The notes beneath the pieces are model-generated. The model was given only the letters and a program-made list of their open reading frames with translations. It searched no databases and had not been told where the DNA came from. 64,000 nucleotides of DNA, taken from contig NW_020167524.1 of the NCBI RefSeq assembly GCF_001641265.1, forward strand, positions 310,001 to 374,000, read 5' to 3'. Below, in pieces: positions 43,400-53,879 of this stretch; positions within the stretch are counted from its first letter, which is position 1, and the number at the start of each line of letters is the position of its first letter. Origin of the DNA: Pseudogymnoascus destructans. Its lineage: Eukaryota > Ascomycota > Leotiomycetes > Thelebolales > Thelebolaceae. A program made the translations under genes and the position numbers.

Positions 43400-44335
43400 T
43401 GTAATGGTGGGTGCACCAGATATGAGAATCTAGCCACCCAAGGAAGGGATGAATTTACTAAGACAACACACTGTCTTAGGAAACAGAGCCAAAGGGTTGT
43501 AGCTTAGACTATTCCACAACGCAGCAATCAGGTGTATGATGTGGTGAAGTGGTTTAGACAAGTTGCAACAAATGTTGAGTCTGAGAACTCAGGGGTAAGT
43601 CAGAGGTTAGCACCTCACTGACTTTTCAAAAACAGAGAATAACAAGATCAATGCTTGGAAGCTTGGAAAAGACGTGGAAGTATGTGCTAGTCGATTTACT
43701 GTATTGTCTGCTTGCCCTTTCTTAAGGAAAGGGCAATCCTATTTATGCCAAAGGAGTGTAGTTCTCTTATTTTCCATGACTTTCCATGACTAACCAGGCT
43801 TGGTAAATGTATTAGAAATCAAGTGCGACCCACAACTAGCTTGCTAATCATGTAGTGAACGTAAGAGAATCCCATAGAACCATCTCTTGGGTTCCTAGCC
43901 TATAGGAAGTGAAAAGGAGGTCCAAGGTCAGAGTACCTATAGACAAATTATGTCATAACTTAACCAATCTTGTGGGTAACTAAGGAGCGATGACGTGTAA
44001 TGAATCATAGAGGGTTGTAGAAGCTTCTAGAGCTATCGTTCATGTTCCTAGGCCTCTAGTTGGTAGAGATATGCCATGTGGTAGTATTGGCCCACCCCCT
44101 TAAGGAGGAGATTTTCTTAATAACTTGTTCAATGAGTGTCCAAATGATATGCCGTGATGTATGTAGCATAAACAGATGTAGTAGAAGAGTTTGCAGCAAT
44201 CGTTGAGTAGTATTGCTTCTGTTGTTGGTGTGATAAGCCAAGATATGTATGGTGACTTGTAGGTTTGAGGAGGAGATTTCTAAGTTTGCTCTTGAGTTTG
44301 ATAGCAAACTGAGTGCAACGAATGTCAGTATGACA
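43400..44335 (-). repeat. 3' LTR of gypsy copy 2
   Basis: 936 bp, reverse complement of the family LTR, followed on the right by the purine tract (plus-strand CCCCCTTTT) and the gag-pol stop. Confidence 0.95.
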
Positions 44336-44346
44336 TGATCCCCCTT

Positions 44347-47300
44347 TTAAGGACGTTTGTTGGCTGTCTGCTTGCCCTTTAGCCAGTTGGCTTTCTTAGA
44401 AAGAAATTCTAGAATGAGCTTAGATGCATTTTTTAGATTTCTCTTAGGCTCCCAAGTGTTGTCACTTGTAGGATAGCCTTTCCACTTAACGAGGAAGTAG
44501 TCCTGACCTCTAAGTGTCTTTTTGTCAAGGATAGACTCTACTTCATATTCTGGTTGATCCAAGATCAGAACAGGAGGTGGAGGAGACTGAAGTGGTCTTA
44601 AGGAACTTTCTTGTGCCTTAGACAAGAGAGATGCATGGAAGACATTATGGATAGTCCAAGTAGGTGGTAATGCAAGCTCGAAAGCATTCTTGCCAATAGT
44701 CCTTGTGATCTTAAAAGGTCCAAGTCTTTTAGTATCAAGTTTGTCTGAAGGTCTAGTAGTTGTGATATGTCTTCTAGACAAAAAGACTTGATCACCAACT
44801 TTGAATTGTGGTGCAACCACCCCCCTGTTAAAGGCCTGAGCCTGCTCGTCTTGTGCACGCTGTATTTGAACCTTGAGATAGTCCTGGAGGCCCTTAAGGT
44901 AGATGATTCTTTCAGTAGCAGAAGGGTTTTTGAAATTTTCAGGACAATTCAGTTCTGCCACTTCAAACCTAGGGTGATAACCATAGTTTGCATAGAAAGG
45001 TGTCTCTTTTGTGGTGTTAGAGACTGTGTTGTTGTAAGCAAATTCTGCAAGATGGAGAAGATCTGCCCAGTTGTCTTGAGCATAGTTTGTATAAATTCTT
45101 AGATATTGTTCAAGTACAGAGTTGACTCTCTCTGTCTGGCCATCTGTTTGAGGGTGATAAGCTGTAGAGAAGCGTTGTTCCATGTTTAAGAGTTTAGAGA
45201 ACTCCTTAAAAAAGTTTGAAGTGAAAACTGCTCCCCTATCTGAGATCCAGTGTCCAGGAATTCCATGATATTTAAAGACCACCTTGAGGAATAGCCACGC
45301 AAGTTCAGAAGCTGTGATAGTCTCATTGCAAGGCTCAAAGTGTGCCATTTTTGTGAGCCTTTCTACCACCACAAGGATAGAGTCATAAGGGGTAGCACCC
45401 CCTTTTGGGATAGAAGGAGGCAACTTGACTATAAAGTCAATGGATATGGAGTCCCATGGGCGTTCTGGTATAGGTAGAGGCTGCAAGAGGCCATAGGGCT
45501 TTTGCCGTGTAGGCTTGTTCAAGTTGCAAGTAGTGCAAGAAGATATATAGTCTTGAAGAGTAGTCCTTAGACTAGGCCAGTAGAACTTTCTTGTTAGAAG
45601 TTCATAAGTTTTTGCAAAGCCAAAGTGCCCTGCAGCTGGAGCATCATGGAACTGCTGTAGGAGGTGTAGCTGTAATCGTTTATCCCTTGGGACATAGATA
45701 TAGTTCTTGAATAAGAGAAGTCCATGCTGATTTTTTGAGAAATTCTGTAGTCCAACTTTCTCAAGAGAGGAACCTTTCTTCTGGAGGTATTCCAAAGTTC
45801 TTTTCGCAAAGGGATCATGGTTGTAAGCATCTTTGAATGCTTTAAGAAGTGTTGCTGAGGGTGTATAGTCTTTAAAGGTCTCTGGTTCCTGAGAAGAGGT
45901 AATGGGGGCAACTTGGTCTTGAGGGGATAAGTTTACCCCTAAGTCCTCTGTAGTACTAAGGTTGCTTAAAGATGCTGCTATAAGCTTTGCTGAGTCTAGC
46001 AGAGCCTTTGTATTGCTAGTTTTAGCAGAATCTTGGTAGTCATGTCTTCTTGAGAGGAGATCTGCTCTTTGATTCTTGGCCCCTGAGACATGTTTTATAA
46101 CAAAGTCAAAACCTCCTAGTTGTTCAGACCACCTTGCTTGTCGTCGATTGAGCTGTTTAGTGGTTGTAAAGGTCAAGAGATTTGAATGGTCACTGTAAAT
46201 AGTGATAGGATAGTTTGCCCCTTCAAGGTAGCATCTCCAATGCTTTAGAGAACATACTATGGCAAGCAGTTCCTTGTCTGTAATGGGATAGTTTTGTTCA
46301 GCTGCTGATAGCTTTCTTGAGTAAAATGCCACAGGCTGTAGCTCTTCTTGTTTGTCTTTTGGAGCTTGGTATAAGATTCCAGAAATGGCAAAATCTGAGG
46401 CATCTGTCTCAAGAGTGGCAGGTTTCAAGGGGTTAAAGTGTAGTAACATTTTCCCTTCTTTAAATTCTCCTTTAAGAGCATCGAAAGCATCTTGCTGTGT
46501 CTTATCCCAGTGATACAAAGTGTCCTTGTGAAGTAATTGAGTAAGGGGTAAAGCCAAGGATGTATATCTTGGTATAAACCTCCTGTAATAGTTGGCAAAC
46601 CCAAGGAAAGACTGAACCTCTTTAATGCTGGAAGGAATAGGCCACGTTTGTACTGCTTTTGTCTTTTCAGGGTCCATCTGAATGCCTTCTGTTGAAATTC
46701 TATGTCCTAAGAAATCAACTTGAGACATATGGAAAAGACATTTCTCAAGTTTGCAAAAGAGTTGTGCTTGAGATAGCTTCTCTAAGACTTGTCTAACATG
46801 TAGAACATGCTCTTGAGTGTCTAAAGAGTATATAAGAATGTCGTCTAAGTAGACAACAACAAAGATATCCAAGTAAGGTCTTAGAATATCATTCATGAGA
46901 GCTTGGAAAGAAGCAGGTGCATTGGCAAGCCCAAAAGGCATTACCTGGTATTCAAAATGACCATAGCGTGTTCTGAATGCTGTCTTCCACTCATCACCTT
47001 CCTTGATGCGTATCAGGTTATAAGCTCCCCTGAGATCTAACTTGGTAAAGATCCTTGCTGAAGAGAGCCTATCTATGAGCTCAGGGATAAGGGGTAAAGC
47101 ATATCTGTTTTTAACAGTGACTGCATTAAGGCCCCTATAATCAACACAGAGACGCAAGAAGCCATCTTTCTTCTTGACAAAGAGAATGGGAGCTCCTGCT
47201 GGTGAGGAAGAAGGTCTGATAAAGCCAGAACTAAGGTTCTCATCTAGGTATTCTCTGAGAGTTTTCAGCTCTAATTCAGATAGAGAGTAGATAGGGCCGT

Positions 47301-49140
47301 AGGGAGGCATTGAGCCTTCTGCGAGTGGTATCTCATGGTCATAAGGCTGGTGCTTTGGCAGAATTGATGCCTTTGCCTTGTCAAAAAGATGTTGGTAGTC
47401 TTGGTATGCTAAAGGCAAAATGACCTCCTGAGATGATTTCTCCAAATCTGAAGTAGCTGCTATCTCCAGGACAGGTTGGAAAGGTTTAACCCATATCAGA
47501 GATGATATATCGTCCATAGTTTGGTCAAAATCCTTGATCTGGGACAAGTTTGAGTCTTGGACCTGAATAGGGGTAACTGAGGCTTGAAGGGTTTTTTCAG
47601 TATTGAGCTCAGGATTTGAGCTAAACCCAAGCGATAAATGCTTCCAATTGATAGTTGGATCATGCCTTTGAAGCCATGGAAGACCTAGGATGACTGGGTA
47701 CTTCATTGGTATAACATCTAAAGAGATGGTGTCTGAAAATGTTGATTTTCCTAGGGGAATCTCAAGTTTGAGTACTGGGGTGTTGCAGGTAATGGAACCT
47801 GAACTGATAGGAGTTTCATCAATGACTCGGAGCAACTCTGGAGTGCGTTTGGGAATTGTAGGTAACTGGTGTGTCAAGATGAGGTCTTGAGATATAAAGT
47901 TGCCTGTTGCCCCTGAGTCTATCATAGCCCTTGTAGACAACACCTGTTGTTTGAAATGGAGTTGAATAGGGATTAACAGGTGTGTGAGACTCTGAGAAAG
48001 CACCATCGACACATCTTTGTTGTCTAGGGGAGAAGTTATAGTCTCAGTTGAAGTTGTGCCTGCTAGGGATTTCTCAAGTTTTTCAGGAATAGCAGTTGTG
48101 ACTGTGTCTGAGGCTGCTATATGTTTTGAATCAGCACTCCCCCGTGCTGAATAGCACTCCTGAATTCTGTGTCCCCCTTTGCCACAGTATAAACAAAGGT
48201 TGTTGTCCATTCTGTGTTTTCTTTCTTGAGGGGTAAGTTTACCCCTTTTCAGTTTTTGAGGGTATCCTGTAGGCTGAGGTGCTGGATTTGCTGTAGATCT
48301 CTTTATAGAGGCGTCTAAGTCCATAGGTTCAGGTGCTGAGTCCTTAGCAGTTGGTGTAGAGGTGTAATTGTTGAAATTTCTTGTTGGATGCCAGTCTTGG
48401 TTCTTTTCCTTTCTTCTTTCAAAAAGCCTATCATCAAGTCTGACAGCTTTCTCTATAAGCGTTTGAAGTGTTGTAGGGCGTTCTTCTTTGCTGAGTTCAT
48501 CCTTAATAGAGCTCTTGAGCCCTTGGTAGTAAGTGAAGACTAAGGCTTCTTCATTCCAAGTCAAGTGAGAAGTGATTCTCCTAAATTCTGTTGTATACTG
48601 AGCAGCAGAGGTCTTTTGACATAGCTTCTGTAGCTCTCTTTCTGCTGTAGCAGTTTCGTTGATGTCTCCAAAGGTCCTGGTAAGTTCCTCTTGAAACTGG
48701 TCATAAGAGGTAATCAAAGGTGTAGTGGTATTTTGGTTGTTGCCACTAAGTCTTCTAAGATATGGCTCAAAGAAGTTGAATGCAGATCCACGGAGGTAGC
48801 TGGCAGCGAAATAGATCTTCTGAATGTCTGAGGTGAACTGATGAGGCCTGAGGGTGAAGTAGATGTCCAGTTGCATAAGGAATCCCTTCAACTTCCTCCT
48901 GTCTCCATGGTATAAATCTGGTGTTTGCACTTTAGGAAGTGCACCTGGGGTACTCGAAATAGCCAGAGGAGCTGTGGGAAGCTCTGTATGATGTGTCTGA
49001 GTTGAAGATTGTGTTGCTGAAGTGTTGGCTTGAAAGGTGTTTTCCAAATTCTCAAGTTTGTTTGCTATAGTTTGTATAAAGGCAAACAGTTGTTGCATCT
49101 GCTGTTCAGCAGTAGTTGTAGGAGCTTGGTCGTCCTCCAT
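44347..49140 (-). CDS. chromovirus gag-pol polyprotein, copy 2
   Basis: 1597 codons, uninterrupted, with the same domain order as copy 1: CCHC knuckle, DSGATG protease, YLDD reverse transcriptase, RNase H, integrase, chromodomain. I see only a handful of residue differences: DE for DG after RVI, GFLRLC for GSLRLC, YSRKLS for YSKKLS, and ILYQAPK for IYTKLQK in RNase H. The ILYQ form fits the family consensus, so copy 2 has the ancestral RNase H. It may supply proteins to other copies, but lacking a normal 5' LTR it probably has no promoter of its own. Confidence 0.95.
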   Translation of the reverse strand: MEDDQAPTTTAEQQMQQLFAFIQTIANKLENLENTFQANTSATQSSTQTHHTELPTAPLAISSTPGALPKVQTPDLYHGDRRKLKGFLMQLDIYFTLRPHQFTSDIQKIYFAASYLRGSAFNFFEPYLRRLSGNNQNTTTPLITSYDQFQEELTRTFGDINETATAERELQKLCQKTSAAQYTTEFRRITSHLTWNEEALVFTYYQGLKSSIKDELSKEERPTTLQTLIEKAVRLDDRLFERRKEKNQDWHPTRNFNNYTSTPTAKDSAPEPMDLDASIKRSTANPAPQPTGYPQKLKRGKLTPQERKHRMDNNLCLYCGKGGHRIQECYSARGSADSKHIAASDTVTTAIPEKLEKSLAGTTSTETITSPLDNKDVSMVLSQSLTHLLIPIQLHFKQQVLSTRAMIDSGATGNFISQDLILTHQLPTIPKRTPELLRVIDETPISSGSITCNTPVLKLEIPLGKSTFSDTISLDVIPMKYPVILGLPWLQRHDPTINWKHLSLGFSSNPELNTEKTLQASVTPIQVQDSNLSQIKDFDQTMDDISSLIWVKPFQPVLEIAATSDLEKSSQEVILPLAYQDYQHLFDKAKASILPKHQPYDHEIPLAEGSMPPYGPIYSLSELELKTLREYLDENLSSGFIRPSSSPAGAPILFVKKKDGFLRLCVDYRGLNAVTVKNRYALPLIPELIDRLSSARIFTKLDLRGAYNLIRIKEGDEWKTAFRTRYGHFEYQVMPFGLANAPASFQALMNDILRPYLDIFVVVYLDDILIYSLDTQEHVLHVRQVLEKLSQAQLFCKLEKCLFHMSQVDFLGHRISTEGIQMDPEKTKAVQTWPIPSSIKEVQSFLGFANYYRRFIPRYTSLALPLTQLLHKDTLYHWDKTQQDAFDALKGEFKEGKMLLHFNPLKPATLETDASDFAISGILYQAPKDKQEELQPVAFYSRKLSAAEQNYPITDKELLAIVCSLKHWRCYLEGANYPITIYSDHSNLLTFTTTKQLNRRQARWSEQLGGFDFVIKHVSGAKNQRADLLSRRHDYQDSAKTSNTKALLDSAKLIAASLSNLSTTEDLGVNLSPQDQVAPITSSQEPETFKDYTPSATLLKAFKDAYNHDPFAKRTLEYLQKKGSSLEKVGLQNFSKNQHGLLLFKNYIYVPRDKRLQLHLLQQFHDAPAAGHFGFAKTYELLTRKFYWPSLRTTLQDYISSCTTCNLNKPTRQKPYGLLQPLPIPERPWDSISIDFIVKLPPSIPKGGATPYDSILVVVERLTKMAHFEPCNETITASELAWLFLKVVFKYHGIPGHWISDRGAVFTSNFFKEFSKLLNMEQRFSTAYHPQTDGQTERVNSVLEQYLRIYTNYAQDNWADLLHLAEFAYNNTVSNTTKETPFYANYGYHPRFEVAELNCPENFKNPSATERIIYLKGLQDYLKVQIQRAQDEQAQAFNRGVVAPQFKVGDQVFLSRRHITTTRPSDKLDTKRLGPFKITRTIGKNAFELALPPTWTIHNVFHASLLSKAQESSLRPLQSPPPPVLILDQPEYEVESILDKKTLRGQDYFLVKWKGYPTSDNTWEPKRNLKNASKLILEFLSKKANWLKGKQTANKRP

Positions 49141-49182
49141 TGTAGTATCGAAGTGCTGCTATAGAAATAGTTGAAGCTTGAA

Positions 49183-49494
49183 GCAGGCAATACAGTAAAT
49201 CGACTAGCACATACTTCTACGTCTTTTCCAAGCTTCCAAGCATTGATCTTGTTATTCTCTGTTTTTGAAAAGTCAGTGAGGTGCTAACCTCTGACTTACC
49301 CCTGAGTTCTCAGACTCAACATTTGTTGCAACTTGTCTAAACCACTTCACCACATCATAAACCTGATTGCTGCGTTGTGGAATAGTCTAAGCTACAACCC
49401 TTTGGCTCTGTTTCCTAAGACAGTGTGTTGTCTTAGTAAATTCATCCCTTCCTTGGGTGGCTAGATTCTCACATCTGGTGCACCCACCATTACA
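49183..49494 (+). repeat. inverted R-U5 fragment joined at the PBS
   Basis: LTR positions about 633-936 (TACAGTAAATCG to CACCATTACA) in plus orientation, fused to the element's primer-binding region through the shared string GCAGGCAA / GCAGACAATACAG. Confidence 0.88.
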
Positions 49495-49790
49495 CTGGAG
49501 GGCAGAGCGCCTCTGGAAAAAGAGGGTAAAAGCTCTTCTTCGAGCTGGCAACCCAATTCCTCTAGAGGATCGGGACCCAATTCGGGACCTAGAAGCTGCT
49601 GATAGTGAGTGTGAGAGCGAGAGCGGGAGTGAGCTTAGGAGTGAGAGTGGGAGCGAGTGTGGGAGCGAGTGTGGGAGTGAGCGTGGGAATGATGAAGTGA
49701 TGATTTCTTACAATAATTGATTTATGTACCTTTACATACAAATTACAGCCTACATATTGCAAAACTGCGCATATCACTTCCGCTCATTAG
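49495..49790 (+). other. Ser/Glu minisatellite ORF fragment
   Basis: After the LTR end a frame continues with WRAERLWKKRVKALLRAGNPIP and then a 12-bp tandem repeat (GTGTGGGAGCGA type, 49607-49690) coding a Ser/Glu/Cys run, stopping at 49720. No start codon of its own outside the LTR. It may be the tail of the gene or transposon interrupted here. Not recognised. Confidence 0.35.
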
Positions 49791-50059
49791 AGGGTACCAA
49801 ATTGTCATATTGTGAATAGCCTTAAATACCACGCTAGAAATGCCAATTCGTAGGCAGCAGTTACTAATAGCTATAGTAGCTACTAGTATGCTCCTTTTGC
49901 GGCTACGTCGTCGCCGCCAGCAGCTTCATATTAGGGTATTATAGCGTCCATACCAGCCGCCGCTTAAGTATGAGCATAAAACGTAGAGTCTTGATGCGTA
50001 GGGTCAGGATTTTCCTGTTAAGGTGAAGCATTATCTACGGTAAGGAAGCCCCTTGTATT

Positions 50060-50650
50060 ATGTACTATACTAATCTATATAGCTTCTTAATTGAAGAGAT
50101 CCGGCGGCTCTTACCCCTCCTTCAACTTGAGGATATTATATATCGTCACCGGGTTACAGCACACCCAGAAACTGCTCTTTGCGTTGTGCTTACCCGTTTG
50201 GCATATCACTTACTCGGCCAGTTTGGCACAAGTCTTGCTTGGGCGCCGCATCTATTGTACGATAAGATGCAAGCATTTTCCGTAGCTGTAGAGGCTATCG
50301 GTCAATGCCCTCGCATATGGGGCTTCGTAGATGGCACATTTCAAGGATTCTCACGTCCTTCTGGCCCTAACGAAGCCTAGCGTGCAGTATACAATGGCCA
50401 TAAGCGTTAGCACGGCCAGCAATAGCAAGCTGTTGTAACGCTAGATGGCCTTGCGTCATCTATTTGCAGTCCGTTTCTTAGAACCACAAACGATTGGATG
50501 ATGTGGCAAGAGTCTGGCTGTGAAGCTAGACTTGAGCAGATTAGGACGGTAAGGAAGAGTCTGAATGGCTCTTCCTATATGGTGATCTAGCATATCAGTG
50601 TACAACTGGTATTATGAGCCCCTTTACTCATACAAGGGGTCGTCGCTACT
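50060..50650 (+). pseudogene. Harbinger-type DDE transposase, nonsense-mutated
   Basis: The translation gives RIWGFVDGTFQGFSRPSGP (first catalytic Asp in FVDGT), then RAVYNGHKR and HGQQ, then VVTLDGLASS and TTNDWMMWQESG, matching DDE_Tnp_4 transposases of PIF/Harbinger elements. Stops fall at glutamine-like positions (TAG at 50378-50380 just after GPNEA, and two more around the HGQQ segment), consistent with CAG to TAG changes. It is inactive. Confidence 0.65.
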
Positions 50651-50652
50651 TA

Positions 50653-51315
50653 TCACCCGAAGAGCAAGCGTTTAATCGCTCGCTCTCCTTGTGAGGTAAC
50701 ATTCTTAAAGAACGTTGCTGCCTCTGCCGTTCGATATGTGTCTGCTATCCAGAGGCAGATTTTTAACAGTATAATATACTCGTTAGGGCTTAAAGCCCGA
50801 GTCTTTCCTTTCCCTTGTAGTATATCCTCCTCTTCTTGACTCCTTTTCCGCTTCTGCGGTCTTCCTTGTATATTCGACAGTGTAATTGGTGTTTGTAGAG
50901 GTGGCGGCTCGGTATTATCGTTGTCGTTGGTATCGTTGTCGTTGGTATCGTTGTCATTGGTATTGTTGTCGTTGGTATCGTCGTCGTTGGTATCGTCGTC
51001 ATTGGTATCATCTTCGCCAGAGGAAAAGCCACTGGCTATAGTAGATGTCTGAATAGGGGCTTCTTCTCCCCTATTTAGAGTTGAATCTGGTCGCCAGATA
51101 GACTGGAACCTGGCTGGAATACCAGTAATCGTTAGTTTCGGAGGCATCGATCGTATGAGTATATCGTTGTAAATAATCACTTCGGTCACTGGCGCCAGCA
51201 TGGTACACTCGATTGACGTTGAATTTCTGTTCAGCTGTGGCCAGCTCTGAATTACTGGCCACAGCTGAACAGAAATCTGTCCAGCCGTAACCAGCTTTTG
51301 GCACTCAATTGCCAA
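50653..51315 (-). CDS. minus-strand ORF with DTND repeats
   Basis: A 220-codon open frame. The N-terminal part (LWPVIQSWPQL) lies on a perfect palindrome. The centre is a 15-bp tandem repeat (50926-51010) coding Asp-Thr-Asn-Asp units. The C-terminal half has a basic patch GRPQKRKRSQEEED and ends FKNVTSQGERAIKRLLFG. It is convergent with the transposase remnant and may be the element's second, DNA-binding ORF. Function not recognised. Confidence 0.35.
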   Translation of the reverse strand: MAIECQKLVTAGQISVQLWPVIQSWPQLNRNSTSIECTMLAPVTEVIIYNDILIRSMPPKLTITGIPARFQSIWRPDSTLNRGEEAPIQTSTIASGFSSGEDDTNDDDTNDDDTNDNNTNDNDTNDNDTNDNDNTEPPPLQTPITLSNIQGRPQKRKRSQEEEDILQGKGKTRALSPNEYIILLKICLWIADTYRTAEAATFFKNVTSQGERAIKRLLFG

Positions 51316-51318
51316 AAG
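51223..51318. repeat. two adjacent perfect hairpins
   Basis: Arms 51223-51244 and 51255-51276 (22 bp, ATTTCTGTTCAGCTGTGGCC) are perfect. A second pair, 51295-51303 and 51310-51318 (CTTTTGGCA), follows. These may be subterminal repeats of the Harbinger-like element. Confidence 0.75.
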
Positions 51319-51340
51319 CGGACGATTCTTCGTCGTTCAG

Positions 51341-51854
51341 AACAGGGGGTGGTAGGGGGGCGGCAGGGCTAAATCACCGGCGGCTTGGCACCTTCCTTTT
51401 CAGGCATTGGTCAAGCCGACGGTCAGGTTGCTAAAACCCTCTATTTTGTAACCGTGCGGATCGCTTCCTCCAACTTTGAGCGAAGGGAAAATTTGGTCAC
51501 GACGATTATTTCGTGGGGAAGCTGCACCAAGATACCAGATGCATAAATGAATGTTCGTCATGTTTGAGGCGCAGCAACACAACTAGAGCATCATTCAACA
51601 CTTTCAAAAGTCTGGGTATTAATATTCCCTCCTACTAGTCCACGGTCCGCCGTTCCTCGTCGCATAGTCGTAAAAGTGCATAAACCCATAGTTCCGCGCC
51701 GGCAAGCAGAAATCCCAGCTCATGCCTCAGTGGCCGAACACTCATCCAATCTGTAGTCTTACATGCTTCATCAACACAACACAACCGCATTGCCAATCAT
51801 AACCAGCCCTCCATACAATTTGTGCATACTGGCCCATCCACGCTCCATCCCTCT
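51341..51854. other. intergenic, no gene seen
   Basis: Flank between the transposon relic and the phosphotransferase 3' end. No ORF with a recognisable domain. Confidence 0.5.
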
Positions 51855-53190
51855 CTACGACTGCTTCTTCAGCTCGTCACCCTCATTATAGGGGTGCTTG
51901 ATGGTAAGGCACCAGATATCAAGGTAATCGCAAATAGTGACAATCACATCAACCTGTGCATTGATTAGTACGCCATCCCCCGCCAAGAAAACCGATCAGA
52001 GTGAACCTACCACAAAGCTTCCATAAACCCCAATCCCGCATCCAAGCATACAGAACAGATACGCAACCTGGTACACCCCACCGCCCAGCGCACTCGGCCA
52101 CCCAACACCAATATGCTCCTGGAGCACCGGGCCTAGCGAGTCAAAGACCCCATACGCCAGCGGCACGGTCAGCACGTTGTAGTACGGGAAGTCCAACTGC
52201 ACCAGGTGCGCCGTGATCATCTGGCCGACAGAGTACGCGTTGACCAGCCCGGCGAAGAAGACGAACGGCACGAGGTGCTCGTTCAGGATCACCGGCTGCA
52301 GATACAAGTATGCCGGGATAAGCGTCCAAGTCACGAAGAAGGGGATCAGACCCAGCAGCGCGACGCGCGATCGCTGTCCGCGCTCGCGACGGATGCGGAC
52401 GACGTTCTGGGCGCTCGAGATGGTGTTGAAGGTCAGCACCAGCCCGCCTTGAACCATGTACCACTCGTCCCAGTGCATGTTGTAGATGATGTCTGGGATC
52501 AAGGCGTACTTGGGGACGTGTAGCGCGGCGAAGGTGGATTGTTGCCAGAAGCTGCCGCCGCCGACGTAGCCGGTGAAGGCGTAGACGAGGCAGAGCATGA
52601 CGAGGCCTTCGACGGGGCCGGAGACGAGGCCGAGTGTGAGGGTCTTGGTGTGGTACTCGTCCCAGGTTTGGACGTAGAAGGTTAGGAGAGCTGGATGGAG
52701 GTTAGAAATTGTAGGCAAGGGGTTGGAGGGAGAACGTACATCCAAAGAGAACCATAACAGTCTTCCATCCCATCCCGAGATTCTGGCTTGCGGCGAAAAC
52801 GAGCACTTCGAGACTCGTATTCACCGCATCGACACCATGATCAAACAGCTCCCCCAACGGCCCGCTCTGCTTCGTGCGCCGCGCCTGCGTCCCATCAACC
52901 GCATCAAACGTCTGGTACAAGAACAGCCCGACAGCCCACGAATAGTACACCCAGCTCGGGCAGTCCTGGTCCAGACTCGGGGTGTACCACAGCAAGGTCA
53001 AAACATTAATGACCACGAACGAGAAGCCCGTCAGCGTGATCAGGTTCGGCGCCATCCATAGCGGGAAGCACTTGATGACGAAGTTGGTGTAGAAGGGCTT
53101 GAGCACGTAGCGCGAGAGGAGCGAGTGGTCCACGCCGTTGTACTTGTATTTCTTGAGGCCCGGAAGCTTTTCCTGGCGCACGTACACCAT
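51855..53190 (-). CDS. choline/ethanolamine phosphotransferase
   Basis: Transfers phosphocholine or phosphoethanolamine from the CDP-alcohol to diacylglycerol in the ER or Golgi (Kennedy pathway). Exons: 53190-52740, 52690-52011 and 51953-51855, 409 residues. The N-terminus is MVYVRQEKLPGLKKYKY. The CDP-alcohol transferase motif DG-x2-AR-x8-G-x3-D-x3-D is complete as DGTQARRTKQSGPLGELFDH followed by GVD. About eight hydrophobic segments follow, and the tail is KHPYNEGDELKKQS. An in-frame ATG nine codons upstream (53217) is possible; MVYV is chosen because homologues begin there. CPT1 versus EPT1 specificity cannot be told from sequence. Confidence 0.92.
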
Positions 53191-53879
53191 CTTGCAGGTA
53201 TTGGACGGGTTTTGCACCGTGGTACGATAGGGAGGGGATGTGTAGATTAAGAGGAGGTTGGTTAGGGGGGCAGAAAGCGCGTTGACGACCCTCGGTTTTT
53301 GTTTTTTGTTTTAATTTCTTGGAGACAGGTAGTTACGTCACTGCACAGGGTTCCTGGCGGCCCGCTCCAAGACGCGATATCATGTTCTTGGAAACTTGAC
53401 CTTTTGCCAACAAGTAAATAGAAACAATACTCTTAAGTTAAGCTCCTCACTTTCTATATTAGAATTCACATATATGACCATTATACATATAAAGCCATAA
53501 GCACTCAGCACACCTGTAGTTTCACAACCTCAAACACCCTACCCATTACTACATGCGGAAATTCTTCAACATGCACGTTTAATTTCTTTGGTCAACATCT
53601 AACAAAGCCAATATAACCTTTGTGACCCCCTAAACCAGCCGCATGCGCCACCCGTCACCCATCAATCCAGCCCGCATCCCCTCCGCCCTCAGACCCCCAT
53701 CTATTTTCACATCGCACGCCTCATCTAAGACATAAAAACATCACATTCGCTATCTACTCCATCCATCCATCCGATTCAATCCCACATCACCCCTCCAGGC
53801 GGCCAACCCCCATTACGAGAGCAAAATATAGACCCCTAATTCACCCCCCGCCTTCTTCTTCTTCTTTCCCAACCCAGCC
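53191..53879. other. intergenic, no gene seen
   Basis: Phosphotransferase promoter side and gamma-COP 3' flank; C- and T-rich in parts (53640-53870). No supported ORF. Confidence 0.5.

Larger units (their letters stand above)
43275..49494 (-). mobile_element. gypsy chromovirus copy 2, rearranged ends
   Basis: Minus-strand body with a full 3' LTR (43400-44335) and intact gag-pol (49140-44347), but the expected 5' LTR right of 49180 is missing. Instead, LTR positions 633-936 (R-U5) are attached in inverted orientation at 49183-49494, joined at the primer-binding site. On the left, LTR positions 1-125 are attached inverted (43275-43399) directly outside the 3' LTR. The right fragment carries variants of this copy's own LTR (ATTGATCTTGTTATTC, GTGTGTTG), not copy 1's. 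The outer ends are TG and CA. The flanks CTTAG and CTGGA are not a duplication. Confidence 0.85.
49791..51340 (+). mobile_element. PIF/Harbinger-like DNA transposon relic
   Basis: Contains a mutated transposase reading rightward (50060-50650), a minus-strand ORF (51315-50653) and perfect inverted repeats at its right side. Terminal inverted repeats of the whole unit were not identified, so the limits are approximate. Confidence 0.5.

Noticed and set aside
43275..49494. Simple insertion of the chromovirus into a solo LTR
   Set aside because: The outer LTR pieces (positions 1-125 and 633-936) are not contiguous, and the right piece carries the element's own variants, so simple nesting does not explain it.
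50926..51010. CRISPR-like regular repeat
   Set aside because: 15-bp head-to-tail units without unique spacers in a fungal ORF; an ordinary coding minisatellite.
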